From NCBI GenBank assembly GCA_019695115.1, contig JAIBAP010000026.1:1-64000 (forward strand): a stretch of DNA of 64,000 bases. Reading direction: 5' to 3'. Numbering within the stretch: the first letter of the stretch is position 1; each line of letters opens with the position of its first letter. The notes below the pieces were generated by a model. That model ran no database searches. It was not told the DNA's origin and worked only from the letters and a program-made list of their open reading frames with translations. The translations under genes and the position numbers were made by a program. The stretch comes from Caldilineales bacterium. GTDB lineage: Bacteria; Chloroflexota; Anaerolineae; J102. Shown here piece by piece: positions 48,749-57,728 of the stretch.

Positions 48749-48932
48749 GCCAGGCCTGGCACCACAGCTCGGGCGGCAGAGGGCGGTCGTGATGGGGCGA
48801 GGCCGGATTGCGGCAGAACGAGTGCAATCGGCTGACCTGGCCATCGCCGTTGCTTCTGAACACCTCCGAGAAGGCGCAAGCGTAGCAATCATGGCCGCGC
48901 AGTTGGCGCCAGGCGCGTCGGAGCATGCTCAT
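48684..48932 (-). CDS. small cysteine-containing protein coupled to pyruvate kinase
   Basis: An 82-residue protein of unknown function: MSMLRRAWRQLRGHDCYACA, FSEVFRSNGDGQVSRLHSFC, then RNPASPHHDRPLPPELWCQA. The CYAC pair plus a later Cys and His residues suggest a small metal-binding or redox protein. Its ATG overlaps the pyk stop (ATGA), which supports translation after pyk. The C-terminal 20 residues lie in a 67-bp repeat that is also present 0.9 kb away. No family was recognised. Confidence 0.5.
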   Translation of the reverse strand: MSMLRRAWRQLRGHDCYACAFSEVFRSNGDGQVSRLHSFCRNPASPHHDRPLPPELWCQAWQRAPSGRKAAPEEIDGTGLTG

Positions 48933-50353
48933 GGGGTCGGGACCGGCTCGACCCGCCGCACGGTGATCAGATTGGTGGCGCCCGGCGTGCTGCCCGCGGC
49001 CGCCCCGGCGGTGATGACGACCAGATCGCCCTCGTTCACCAGCCCCTGCGCCCTGGCGGCGGCGATGGCGGTGGCGATCACGTCATCGGTGGAAGTGCGC
49101 CGCGCCCCCAACAGCGGATGGACGCCCCAGAACAGATTGAGCTGCCGTTGCACACCCGCATCCGGGGTGACGGCGACGACGGGCAGACCCGGCCGGAAGT
49201 GCGAGACCTGGCGGGCGGTATAACCGAAGATGGTGGGGACGATGAGGGCGGCGGCATTCAGGTTGATGGCCAGTTCGGCCGCAGCCTCGGCCATCGCCTG
49301 CACCACGGCATCGAAGCGCGCCGGCAGATCCGTGTTGCCACGGCGATCCAGCCGCGCCTCGGCCTTGCGCACGATGTGATCCATCGTCTCCACCGCCGCC
49401 ACCGGATAGCGCCCCATCGCCGTTTCGCCCGACAGCATCACCGCATCCGTGCCATCCAGCACAGCGTTGGCCACATCACTGGCCTCGGCGCGGGTGGGGC
49501 GAGGATTGCGGATCATCGAATCCAGCATCTGCGTGGCGGTGATGACCGGCTTGCCGGCCCGGTTACAGAGCCGAATGATCTCCTTCTGGATCAGCGGCAC
49601 CTCCTCCGTCGCCATCTCGATGCCCAAATCCCCGCGCGCTACCATGATGCCATCAGCGGCGGCGATGATCGACTCGATATTGGCCACGGCCTCCGGTTTC
49701 TCGATCTTGGCCACCACCCCCGGCAGCGGCGCCGAGCGCGCCCCCGCGCGGATCATCGCTTGCAGACGCAGCACTTCATCGGCGGTGCGCACAAACGAGA
49801 GTGCGACCCAGTCCAGACCCTGCTCCAGGGCAAAGGCCAGGTCGGCCTCGTCTTTGGCGGTGATGGCCGGGATGCGGGCATCGGCGCGGGGCAGGTTGAT
49901 GCCCTTGTGCGAGAACAGCACGCCGCCCGTGATCACCCTGGCCGCGATGCCCTCCCCGTCCGTCGCCTCCACCGCCAGTGCCAGCAGGCCATCGTCGAGC
50001 AGGATGCGGTCGCCGGGCTGCACCAGCCGGGGGAGGTCAGGATAGTGGCAGGGGATGGCGTCCTCGCCGCCCGCCCCCAGCCTCACCCTTTGCCCGGCCG
50101 CCAGCGCCATCCCCGCCGCCGGCAGCTCTCCCACCCGCAGCTTCGGGCCTTGCAGGTCGCCCAGGATGGCAACAGGACGGCCCATCTCGGCGGCCAGAGC
50201 GCGCACGCGGGCGATTGCCTCGGCATGGGCGGCGTGGTCGCCGTGCGAAAAGTTGATGCGGGCGACATCCATCCCGGCTCCGATCAGCCGGGCAAGCACA
50301 TCCGGGTCGGCGCTGGCCGGGCCGAGGGTGCAGACGATCTTGGTGAAACGCAA
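48929..50353 (-). CDS. pyk: pyruvate kinase
   Basis: A 474-residue glycolytic enzyme converting phosphoenolpyruvate and ADP to pyruvate and ATP. It begins MRFTKIVCTLGPASADPDVL. Catalytic motifs: ARINFSHGDHAAH, GVVAKIEKPEAVANIE (signature with catalytic Lys), IMVARGDLGIEMATEEVPLI and ITATQMLDSMIRNPRPTRAE. The A, B and C domains are complete, and length is normal for the short (PEP-utilising domain-lacking) form. A K-dependent or K-independent choice was not made. A small gene is coupled downstream. Confidence 0.95.
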   Translation of the reverse strand: MRFTKIVCTLGPASADPDVLARLIGAGMDVARINFSHGDHAAHAEAIARVRALAAEMGRPVAILGDLQGPKLRVGELPAAGMALAAGQRVRLGAGGEDAIPCHYPDLPRLVQPGDRILLDDGLLALAVEATDGEGIAARVITGGVLFSHKGINLPRADARIPAITAKDEADLAFALEQGLDWVALSFVRTADEVLRLQAMIRAGARSAPLPGVVAKIEKPEAVANIESIIAAADGIMVARGDLGIEMATEEVPLIQKEIIRLCNRAGKPVITATQMLDSMIRNPRPTRAEASDVANAVLDGTDAVMLSGETAMGRYPVAAVETMDHIVRKAEARLDRRGNTDLPARFDAVVQAMAEAAAELAINLNAAALIVPTIFGYTARQVSHFRPGLPVVAVTPDAGVQRQLNLFWGVHPLLGARRTSTDDVIATAIAAARAQGLVNEGDLVVITAGAAAGSTPGATNLITVRRVEPVPTP

Positions 50354-50417
50354 GGGGGCCTCCCTGGGGTCGAAAGGTGAATGCCGATGGCGCTCAGACG
50401 GGTTCTACTTGCTGCCT

Positions 50418-51425
50418 TTAGCCGGCCAGGGCCGGTTCCAGAGCCTGAGCAGGCGCCGGCGCTGGCTCATCGGGCGGCAGACCAATGATAACATCCTCCC
50501 CCGCCGTTGCCCGCGCCAGCGCCAGCCGCGCCTCTTTGAACACGCGGCTGATCGGCTTTTCGCTGTTGACGCTGGCGAAGGTGGACACCGCCGCCCTGGG
50601 GCTGAGGTCGAGCTGGTAGAGTTCCCGCAATTCCTCGCGATGTTGGCAGATCCACAGATAGAGATCGGACTCGGTGCGGCGGGGGAACTCCTTCAGCACG
50701 CCGCTGGCGCGGATTTCGGAGGTCAGGGGCAGATAGACGTTTTCGTACCAGCTGCGGACGGCCTCTTCGTCGCTGATGTCGCGCTGCTGGTCCAGGCCCA
50801 TGAAATAGCGATGCACCTGGATCTGCTCGTCGAACAGGCGATAGCGGCCCGGCTCGGTGATGCGGATGTCGGCGTCAGGATAGTGGTCGGTGAGATGCGT
50901 GCGTTCGAGGAAGAGGCGATGCCCGGCCTCGATCAGCCAGGCGCTCAGCTCGGCCGCGCTTTCGGCCTCGACCGGAAACGGCGCCTCCACCCTGGTCACA
51001 AAAGCCTCGATGGTCTGGTCGCCGCGCGCTCGCGCCACCGAGACGCGGTGATTGCCGTCGCGCACGAAATACAGTTCGCCCACCTGATAGAGATCGATAG
51101 GCGGCAGCCCGGCGATCCCACTCATGGCCGCGCCCACACGCTGCCAGCGTTGGAGCAGGGCTTCGTTGCGGGGCAAGAAAGCCTGGGTGAAGTCGCGGTA
51201 GCGGCCGACGCTGCCGACGATCTTTACCAGCGGGACGTCCTGCGCACCCGCCAAGGTCACACCCTCGCGGCCTTGCAGGATGGTGCGGACTTCTTCGTAG
51301 CTGAGGAGGTCGGCGGTGCGGCCGGAGAGCCGGGCCAGCCAGTCTTGGAGTAGCGCCTGGAAGTGGGCACGGCGGAAGTCATCGCCGGCGCGGGCCAGGT
51401 CGAGAGGGTCAAGTTGGTCGTTCAT
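50418..51425 (-). CDS. ParB-like (ParB/Srx fold) protein of unknown function
   Basis: A 335-residue protein; the start at 51425 is MNDQLDPLDLARAGDDFRRA. Residues about 110-150 read LYQVGELYFVRDGNHRVSVA then RARGDQTIEAFVTRVE, the ParB N-terminal-like 'DGxHR' motif that in relatives binds CTP/ATP. The rest is helical, with a conserved-looking segment FDEQIQVHRYFMGLDQQRDI. Proteins of this sort in Chloroflexota and Actinobacteria are of unknown function and are distinct from chromosome-partitioning ParB. It shows no signal peptide or membrane segment. Confidence 0.65.
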   Translation of the reverse strand: MNDQLDPLDLARAGDDFRRAHFQALLQDWLARLSGRTADLLSYEEVRTILQGREGVTLAGAQDVPLVKIVGSVGRYRDFTQAFLPRNEALLQRWQRVGAAMSGIAGLPPIDLYQVGELYFVRDGNHRVSVARARGDQTIEAFVTRVEAPFPVEAESAAELSAWLIEAGHRLFLERTHLTDHYPDADIRITEPGRYRLFDEQIQVHRYFMGLDQQRDISDEEAVRSWYENVYLPLTSEIRASGVLKEFPRRTESDLYLWICQHREELRELYQLDLSPRAAVSTFASVNSEKPISRVFKEARLALARATAGEDVIIGLPPDEPAPAPAQALEPALAG

Positions 51426-51612
51426 AGTGTCTTGGGCGGGCTTGCGGCCGGATTCCCGCGCCCGCACCGCCCACCTTACTCCGTCCCTGCTGCCAGGACG
51501 GTGATACTCTCTCCAATTCGTGGCTACTTTGTGTATTTTTTACAATAAGTGGCAGGGAGGGCGCTTGATTCTTCCGAAGTCGCCGGGCAGGGCCTGAACC
51601 CAAGTCACCTGC

Positions 51613-52737
51613 TCAGGTCAGGAATTCCAGGTAGTTCTCCCGGTTGACGACGCGCACCTCGCCCTCGGGGTAGGTCTGGGTGAAGAGAGCCGGCGGCTGC
51701 CAGCGTCTGTCGCTCCACTTGCATTCGAAGCCGTAGAGACGCCCGCCTTCCTCCTCCACATAGTCAAGCTCATAACGGTCGTAGGTGCGCCAAAAGTAGA
51801 TGTTGGCATTCCGGCGCCGGTTGTGGTTGAACTTCAGCCGTTCGCTGATGAAGAAGTTCTCCCATAACGCGCCTACGTCTTGCCGAAGTTCGAGCGGATT
51901 GAAGTTGTTGATCAAGGCGTTGCGCACCCCCAGGTCGTAGAAATAAATTTTGCGCAGTTTGCCTAATTCTTTGCGCAGGTTGCGGCTGAGCGGCGGCAAG
52001 TGGAAGATGACGAAGGCCTTTTCCAGTAAATCAACATAACGCGCCACCGTGGTTTTGTCCAGTCCAACCAGCCCGCCCACCTCGCCATACGAGACTTCGC
52101 TGCCGATTTGCAGCGCCAGCGCCTGCAACAAGCGTCGCAGTGTGTTCGGGTTCTTGACCGTCTGATGCTCCAGTGCATCGCGATAGAGGTAGCTGCTGGC
52201 GATCTCCTGGATGGCGCCTGCCGGATCGTCGGCGGTGATCACGCCCGGATAGACGCCAAAGCGCAGGCGTTGCTCCAGTAGACGCCGTGACTCCAGGGGG
52301 TCTTCCCGGCTCAGCAATTCGGCCGTCGAGAGAGGAGACAAGTGGAACTCGATCTTGCGCCCGGTGAGTGGTTCGACAATCTCGTTGGCGAGGGTAAACG
52401 AGGATGAACCAGAAGCGATGATTTGAATTTCGGGAAAGGTGTCGACCAGGAGCTTGAGGGTCAGGCCGATGTTGCGCACCCGTTGGGCCTCGTCGATCAC
52501 CACCAGCTGCCTGGCGCCGATCAGCGCCTTCAACTCCGTTGATGTCTTGTCGGTCAGGGCAGCCCGAATATCCGGTTCGTCACAGTTGAGATAGAGCGAG
52601 TCCAGCGGTTGGTTGGCCAAGATCGCCCGACACAGAGTCGTCTTGCCCACCTGCCGCGCCCCATAAATCACGATCACTTTGCCTTTGAATAAGGCTGCTT
52701 CGATGGGGGCCTGCATGGCACGAGGATAGTAATTCAC
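51613..52737 (-). CDS. DUF4143-type P-loop ATPase
   Basis: A 374-residue protein with AAA_14 and DUF4143 domains. Walker A is GARQVGKT (residues 26-33), Walker B is LVVIDEAQRVRNIG, and sensor-like QIIASGSSSFTLANEIVEPL follows. The C-terminal half has the winged-helix-like GEVGGLVGLDKTTVARYVDL and an end with a nuclease-like fold (YELDYVEEEGGRLYGFECKW, an ExK-type motif). These genes are widespread and mobile, and the function is debated. Upstream is a 22-bp inverted repeat likely to control it. Confidence 0.88.
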   Translation of the reverse strand: MNYYPRAMQAPIEAALFKGKVIVIYGARQVGKTTLCRAILANQPLDSLYLNCDEPDIRAALTDKTSTELKALIGARQLVVIDEAQRVRNIGLTLKLLVDTFPEIQIIASGSSSFTLANEIVEPLTGRKIEFHLSPLSTAELLSREDPLESRRLLEQRLRFGVYPGVITADDPAGAIQEIASSYLYRDALEHQTVKNPNTLRRLLQALALQIGSEVSYGEVGGLVGLDKTTVARYVDLLEKAFVIFHLPPLSRNLRKELGKLRKIYFYDLGVRNALINNFNPLELRQDVGALWENFFISERLKFNHNRRRNANIYFWRTYDRYELDYVEEEGGRLYGFECKWSDRRWQPPALFTQTYPEGEVRVVNRENYLEFLT

Positions 52738-52739
52738 CT

Positions 52740-52787
52740 GATTTGTCCTGAATTGAGTGAGCCGACTCGCCCAATTTAGGATAAATC
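52740..52787. promoter_or_regulatory. 22-bp inverted repeat upstream of the DUF4143 gene
   Basis: Arms 52740-52761 and 52766-52787 pair around a 4-nt CCGA spacer. The four mismatches are all G-T/G-U compatible, so the transcript can form a complete 22-bp stem. It is AT-rich against its surroundings, contains TTAGGAT and sits just before the start codon at 52737. Confidence 0.6.
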
Positions 52788-52826
52788 GAGTGAATTGTCA
52801 AGTTCGCAAGGGGTGCAGCTCCGTCC

Positions 52827-54422
52827 TCACGCCTGCGCCACCGCCCCGCTGCGCCGCTCATCGCCCGCGGCCTCGAACCCGCCTGCCCCGTCCTGGCCGA
52901 CGGCGTGGACGCCGCCGAAGAACATATGGCGGCCGGGCCAGCGCGCCAGATCGTAGCCCCACCGCCGCAGCCAGCCCACCGCCGCCCCGCTGTGCCCGCC
53001 CTCCACTTGCAGCACGCCGTCCTCGAAGTGGATGCGGGGGGCGGCGACGGCGGCCGCCAGCGGCAGATGGTCGTCGAGCACGCTGAGCAGCACTTGCAGG
53101 ATGGCCGTGCGCAAACGGTTGGAGCCGCCCGACCCCAGGGCCAGAACCGGCCGGCCCTGGTGCAGGACGAGGGTGGGGGCCATCATCGAGCCGATGCGCT
53201 CGCCCGGCCGGCCCTGGTGGAAGCCGTGCGGGTGCAGATCGGCCTCGCCCAACATGTTGTTGAGGCCCAGCCCGCTGCCGGGGACGAGGAAACCTGCCCC
53301 TTCACCGGCCGTGGTCGTCAGCGAGACGACGACGCCATCGCCATCGAGGACGCTGATGTGGCTGGTGTGGCCAGGGCCGGGCGGGGTGAGCGGCTCGGCG
53401 GGCGCAGCGGGGTGGGCCAGGTCGGCGCGGTGGGAGGCAATGTGGTCGGGCGCCAGCAGAAGGCTGGCATCGCCGCTGGCTTCCAGGGCGGGCCGGGCCA
53501 GGTTGGTCTGGCGCATGACTTCGGCCAGCAGCCGCAGCCGCCGCGGGCGACCAACCGGCCCCAGGTCGAAGCCCTCCAGCAGGGCCAGGGCGAAGGCGAT
53601 GAGGGCGCCCCCGCGCGAGGGCGGCGGGTTGGTGTAGATGTCGAAATCGCGGTAGCGCCAGTGCAGCGGCTGGCGGACGATGACCCGGTATTCGGCCAGG
53701 TCGCAGTCGGTCAGCAGGCCGCCGTGCTGCCGTTGATCGGCGAGGATGGCCTGGGCGATGGCCCCGCCATAGAAGAGATCGGGGCCGGTGCGGGCCAATG
53801 CCGCCAGGGTTTCGGCCAGTTCGGGGTGGCGAAAGGCATGGGAGGGCGAGAGAAAGGCGTCGGGCGCGCCAAACAGCCGGGCCAGGTCGGGTGTGTGCTG
53901 GAGGATGGGGGCGAGGATGCGCCCAACCTGGACGTTGAATTCGCCCAGAGGGACGCCGACGCGGGCCAGGTCGATGGCCGGTTGCAGGACGTCGGCCAGG
54001 GACAGGCGGCCGGCGTCAGCGTGCAGGCGGCAGAGACCAGCGACGATGCCCGGCGTAGCCACGCTCCCGCGGCCGATGTGGAATTCCTGGCGGGCGACGC
54101 CGAAATCGGCGGTGACGGCAAAGAAGTCGAGCGGGGCCGCCCGGCTGCCTTCCCCAGCACCCAGGCCGGGGAAGGCGCAGAAGAAATCGTACAGGTGGGG
54201 CGCCTGGCCAGGGTGATGGAGCAGGGCGTAGCCGCCGCCGCCCAGCGAGACGATGGACGGTTCGGCCACAAAGCTGGCGAAGGTCGCGGCCACCGCCGCA
54301 TCGACGGCGTTGCCCCCCGCCCGCAACATGGCGGCCCCGGCGGCGGCGGTGTGTTCCCGCCCGGCGGCGAGGATGCCGTGGGTCAGGCGCGGCCGGCGGC
54401 CAGTTTCTGGTAATCGTACCAC
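52827..54422 (-). CDS. gamma-glutamyltransferase family protein
   Basis: A 531-residue Ntn-hydrolase precursor (GTG start at 54422 assumed). The family start normally lies near GILAAGREHTAAAGAAML, so CTG at 54386 is another option. GGNAVDAAVAATFASFVAEP, then SLGGGGYALLHH are the GGT N-terminus. The nucleophile Thr lies in GHTSHISVLDGDGVVVSLTT, after which the small subunit continues with PGSGLGLNNMLGE and LALGSGGSNRLRTAILQV. It self-cleaves at the Thr and transfers or hydrolyses gamma-glutamyl groups. There is no signal peptide, so it is probably cytoplasmic, unlike most glutathione-cleaving GGTs. It overlaps the glycosidase-like gene. Confidence 0.85.
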   Translation of the reverse strand: MVRLPETGRRPRLTHGILAAGREHTAAAGAAMLRAGGNAVDAAVAATFASFVAEPSIVSLGGGGYALLHHPGQAPHLYDFFCAFPGLGAGEGSRAAPLDFFAVTADFGVARQEFHIGRGSVATPGIVAGLCRLHADAGRLSLADVLQPAIDLARVGVPLGEFNVQVGRILAPILQHTPDLARLFGAPDAFLSPSHAFRHPELAETLAALARTGPDLFYGGAIAQAILADQRQHGGLLTDCDLAEYRVIVRQPLHWRYRDFDIYTNPPPSRGGALIAFALALLEGFDLGPVGRPRRLRLLAEVMRQTNLARPALEASGDASLLLAPDHIASHRADLAHPAAPAEPLTPPGPGHTSHISVLDGDGVVVSLTTTAGEGAGFLVPGSGLGLNNMLGEADLHPHGFHQGRPGERIGSMMAPTLVLHQGRPVLALGSGGSNRLRTAILQVLLSVLDDHLPLAAAVAAPRIHFEDGVLQVEGGHSGAAVGWLRRWGYDLARWPGRHMFFGGVHAVGQDGAGGFEAAGDERRSGAVAQA

Positions 54423-55546
54423 AGGCTCTGGAAGCGGTTGGCGGGGTCGGAGCGGTAGTCGTCGGGGTCGATGGCCAGGATGGGGTAGTCGGCGCCGGCG
54501 GCTCGCAAACCGTCCAGCAGTTTCTTTTCGCTGCCGTCGGCCCGCAGCAGGCCGGTGTGGCGGCGCCAGGGCGCATGGTCGTAGGGCGGCGTCTCCCAGC
54601 CTTGTTCGGGGATGTCGGCCCAGCGCCACAGCCAGAGTTCGGGGATGGCGCGCTGCCGGGCCAGGGCGAGGACGTCGGCCAGGTGGGCGGCGGCGGCCTC
54701 TTCGCTGGCGTAGAAGACGCCATCCAACGCCGCCGAGGGCTGACCGGCGGGCGCGGTGGGCAGCCCGGCCAGGTGGAGGGTGGGCGGCCGGCCGGCGAGG
54801 ACGGCGGCCAGGTCGAGGGCGAAGGCCATCCAGCGGGCGTTGAGCGGCAGGCGACGGCGGTCGCTGGCAAAGGTGGCTACGCTCAGACTCGGTTCGCCAC
54901 CGGCGGCGATGATGTCATCCGGCCAGAGGGCGGCGCGGGTTTCGAGGGCGTCGAGGGCGAGCAAGAAGGTGGAACGCAGGCCGGAAGCGGCCTGGTTCAG
55001 GCTTTCGAGGCTGCTGTGCAGCCAGTCGAGGACGGCGCCGCGGTCGGCGGCGGCGGCCAGCCGGCCAAAACCGGGCAGCGGCTCCCAGCCGAGCAGGGCG
55101 GGATGGTCGCGGAAGAAGCCCACCAGTTCACGGATGAGGAGGTCGCGGGCGGCGGTCATGCGTTCGTCGCTGAAGACGTGACGGACGCGGCCCCAACGCA
55201 CGCGGGCGCCGTTGACCAGGAGCGGCCAGGTGGGTGGCAGGGGCGCGGGCGAGACGCCCCACTCTGGCCACCAGAGGGCGCCGTCCCACATCCCCGCCCA
55301 CAGCCCGCCCCGCACTTTTAGCCCGCAGCCCTGGCAGAGATCGAGAAAGCGGCCCAGGCGGTCGAGGACGCGCGGGTCGACGCGCTCTAGCCCCGGCTGA
55401 AAATCGGCCCAGAAGAGGGGGACGCGCACGGCTTGGAAGCCGAGGGCGGCGATGTGGGCCAGGTCGTCGGCGATTTCGGCCGCGTCGAAACGCTGCCAGA
55501 GGGCAGGGCCGCTGCGAGAGGGGAGGTAGCCGAGGCCGAGTAACAT
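54383..55546 (-). CDS. TIM-barrel glycoside hydrolase-like protein
   Basis: The start at 55546 (MLLGLGYLPSRSGPALWQRF) is chosen over longer frames of shuffled composition. The 387-residue protein reads like a (beta/alpha)8 barrel of the GH-A/GH5-like kind: HIAALGFQAVRVPLFWADFQ, then LGRFLDLCQGCGLKVRGGLW and HPALLGWEPLPGFGRLAAAA, ending WLWRWADIPEQGWETPPYDH. The usual catalytic Glu pair is not obvious (WEPLPG replaces N-E-P), so enzymatic activity is uncertain. No signal peptide is seen. It lies between the CysS-like gene and the GGT gene. Confidence 0.65.
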   Translation of the reverse strand: MLLGLGYLPSRSGPALWQRFDAAEIADDLAHIAALGFQAVRVPLFWADFQPGLERVDPRVLDRLGRFLDLCQGCGLKVRGGLWAGMWDGALWWPEWGVSPAPLPPTWPLLVNGARVRWGRVRHVFSDERMTAARDLLIRELVGFFRDHPALLGWEPLPGFGRLAAAADRGAVLDWLHSSLESLNQAASGLRSTFLLALDALETRAALWPDDIIAAGGEPSLSVATFASDRRRLPLNARWMAFALDLAAVLAGRPPTLHLAGLPTAPAGQPSAALDGVFYASEEAAAAHLADVLALARQRAIPELWLWRWADIPEQGWETPPYDHAPWRRHTGLLRADGSEKKLLDGLRAAGADYPILAIDPDDYRSDPANRFQSLWYDYQKLAAGRA

Positions 55547-55553
55547 GGGCGTG

Positions 55554-56816
55554 TCAGCGGAAGCGCTGGAGGTGGGCGTCCCAGCCGGCCAGGACGCGGG
55601 CCTCGGGCTGATCGGTGTCGAGGCGCAGGCCGAATATGGCGGCCAGACGGCGCAGAAGGGACTGCGCGGCGGTGCGGTCGTGGTCGGGGCCAACATCCAG
55701 CAGGCAGGCGGCGTAGTCATCCAGGGCGGCGAGGGCGGCGGGGGCGTCCAGGTCGGCGTCGAGCGCAGCCAGCAGGCGGGTCTGGGCTTCGTCCACGGCG
55801 GCGGACACAGCGGCGGGCAGAGGCCGGGGGCCGGAGGGGGCGATGGCGGCGGCCAGGAGACGGCCGGCCTTGTCTTCGGCCCGGGCCAGGTCGCCGGCGT
55901 CGTAGCTCCAACTCTGGCGGTAGTGGTGCGAGGCCAGGTAGAGGCGGATGGCGTCGGGCGACCAGCGCTTGAGCAGGTCGCGGATCATGATCAGGTTGCC
56001 CAACGACTTGCTCATCTTCTCGCCCTCGTGGTAGACCATGGCGGCGTGCATCCAGAAGCGGACGAAGGGTTTGCCCGTGACCGGCTCGACCTGGGCGATC
56101 TCGCATTCGTGGTGGGGGAAGGCGAGGTCGCCGCCGCCGCCGTGGATGTCTACGGTTTCGCCCAGTAGTTGGGTGGACATGGTGGAGCATTCGATGTGCC
56201 AGCCCGGCCGGCCCGGCCCCCAGGGGCTGTTCCAGGCCGGTTCGCCGGGTTTCTGGGTCTGCCAGAGCACGAAATCGAGCGGGTCGCGTTTGTTGGGGTC
56301 GCCGGGGATGTTGCCGCGCTGGTTGGCGACGGCCAGCATCTGATCGCGCGGGATGTGGCTGAGTTGACCGAAGGCCGGGTAGGCGTCCACATGGAAGTAG
56401 ACGTTGCCGTTGGCCTCGTAGGCCGCGCCGGCCTCGATCAGCCGCTGCACTCCGGCGAGGATGCCGGGGATGACATCGGTGGCGCGGGGATAGTGGTCGG
56501 GCGGGCGGATGTTGATGGCCTGCAGGTCGTGGATGAAGTGGGCCGTCCAGCGGTTGCCCAGCGTCCACCAATCCTCGCCCGTTTCGCCGGCCTTGCGCAG
56601 GATGTCGTCGTCGATGTCGGTGACGTTCTGGACATAACGCACGCGGCGGCCCTGGTGTTCCAGATAGCGGATGAGGACATCGAAGACCGAGTAGGTGAAG
56701 GCGTGGCCGAGGTGGGTGGTGTCGTAGGGGGTGATGCCGCAGACATAGATGGTGGCCACGTCATCGGCCGGCGCAAAGGGGGCGAGGGTTTGGGTGAGGG
56801 CGTTGTAGAGGAGCAT
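55554..56816 (-). CDS. class I cysteine ligase: CysS / MshC-like
   Basis: A 420-residue class I synthetase-fold enzyme; start at 56816. HIGH motif variant: YVCGITPYDTTHLGHA, the version found in MshC (cysteine:glucosaminyl-inositol ligase); typical CysS has CGPTVY. KMSKS motif: EGEKMSKSLGN. The Zn-binding, Cys-activating part PGWHIECSTMSTQLLGETVD then IHGGGGDLAFPHHECEIAQ is closer to CysS. The C-terminal anticodon-binding domain looks short. It therefore charges tRNA(Cys) or ligates Cys to another amine. No other mycothiol gene is in the window. The leader ORF upstream was excluded. Confidence 0.75.
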   Translation of the reverse strand: MLLYNALTQTLAPFAPADDVATIYVCGITPYDTTHLGHAFTYSVFDVLIRYLEHQGRRVRYVQNVTDIDDDILRKAGETGEDWWTLGNRWTAHFIHDLQAINIRPPDHYPRATDVIPGILAGVQRLIEAGAAYEANGNVYFHVDAYPAFGQLSHIPRDQMLAVANQRGNIPGDPNKRDPLDFVLWQTQKPGEPAWNSPWGPGRPGWHIECSTMSTQLLGETVDIHGGGGDLAFPHHECEIAQVEPVTGKPFVRFWMHAAMVYHEGEKMSKSLGNLIMIRDLLKRWSPDAIRLYLASHHYRQSWSYDAGDLARAEDKAGRLLAAAIAPSGPRPLPAAVSAAVDEAQTRLLAALDADLDAPAALAALDDYAACLLDVGPDHDRTAAQSLLRRLAAIFGLRLDTDQPEARVLAGWDAHLQRFR

Positions 56817-57068
56817 GGCTTGGCGGGAGGGCGGGCGCGGTGGGGGATGGATAGGCCGCAATGATACTCCCCGCCGGGTTCTCATGCCAAGATTGGGTTT
56901 CGGTGGGATGTTGGAATAGGGTGAGGGGTGGGTTGGGCAGGGGAGGGTTGTCTCCTCGCCGCTGCGCTTGCAACGCCGGCTGGATCATCCTATGCTTCAG
57001 CCGGCGCTATGATTGGCGTCGCTCGCACTCACACACCCCACGCCCCACTCATTGACAAGGAGACGATT

Positions 57069-57524
57069 ATGAACCGAACCCACCTCATCCCCCTGGCTCT
57101 GGCGCTCAGTCTGGTAGCGCTGCCTCTGAGCGCCTGCACCCCACCGGCAGCTACAACGACGCTGACCGTGGTGGAACATGCCGACACCGATGCGGTCGGC
57201 GATGTCGCACCCGCCGGCGATTCGGTCGGCGATGTGCTGGGTTTTGCTAATCCGGTCTTCGATGCGGCCAATGCCAGGCAGATCGGGACCGACAATGGCT
57301 ACTGCATACGGACGGCTGTGGGCGCGGCCTGGGAATGCGCCTGGACGCTGACGCTGACGGATGGGCAGATCACGGTGGCGGGGCCATTCCTTGATGCTGG
57401 CGATTCGGCGCTGGCGATCACAGGGGGCACCGGCGCCTATGCCCAGGCCCGCGGCCAGATGAAGCTGCACGCCCGTAACGATCAAGGCACCGAATACGAT
57501 TTCGTCTACGAGATCGTCAAGTAG
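57069..57524 (+). CDS. AOC/dirigent-like secreted lipoprotein
   Basis: A 151-residue lipoprotein. The start at 57069 follows AAGGAGA. The signal peptide and lipobox are LALALSLVALPLSAC, with lipid attachment at Cys23. The mature part has the allene-oxide-cyclase-like barrel pattern (VGDVAPAGDSVGDVLGFANP; NGYCIRTAVGAAWECAWTLT; DSALAITGGTGAYAQARGQM), as in bacterial proteins related to PF06351 and dirigent folds. Enzymatic function in bacteria is unknown. It is divergent from the CysS-like gene and followed by a hairpin. Confidence 0.75.
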   Translation: MNRTHLIPLALALSLVALPLSACTPPAATTTLTVVEHADTDAVGDVAPAGDSVGDVLGFANPVFDAANARQIGTDNGYCIRTAVGAAWECAWTLTLTDGQITVAGPFLDAGDSALAITGGTGAYAQARGQMKLHARNDQGTEYDFVYEIVK

Positions 57525-57538
57525 GAGAAGGAGCGAGC

Positions 57539-57572
57539 AGACCCTGAAGGTTGGTCGAAGCCTTCAGGGTCT
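57539..57572. terminator. hairpin AGACCCTGAAGG (repeat family)
   Basis: Perfect 12-bp stem with a 10-nt loop, starting 15 bp after the stop codon of the AOC-like gene. Same sequence family as the hairpin at 12340-12372. There is no U-run, so it is a REP-like element that may also stop transcription. Confidence 0.65.
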
Positions 57573-57728
57573 GCGTTTCCAGGGCGGCGTGAATTGTTCG
57601 AAAGACCAGCGGCGCCTCTCGCTCTGGCTGCCGTGTGCCGCCTCGCGCCCACACCTTGGGCAAGAAATGACAACGCCCCCGACGTGTGGTCAGGGGCGTT
57701 GTGCGGAATGGGTGTTTGGAAATGAGGT

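Noticed and set aside
55554-56816. Full mycothiol pathway
   Set aside because: Only one MshC-like motif is seen; no MshA, MshB, MshD or related genes are in the window, and the ligase has CysS-like traits.
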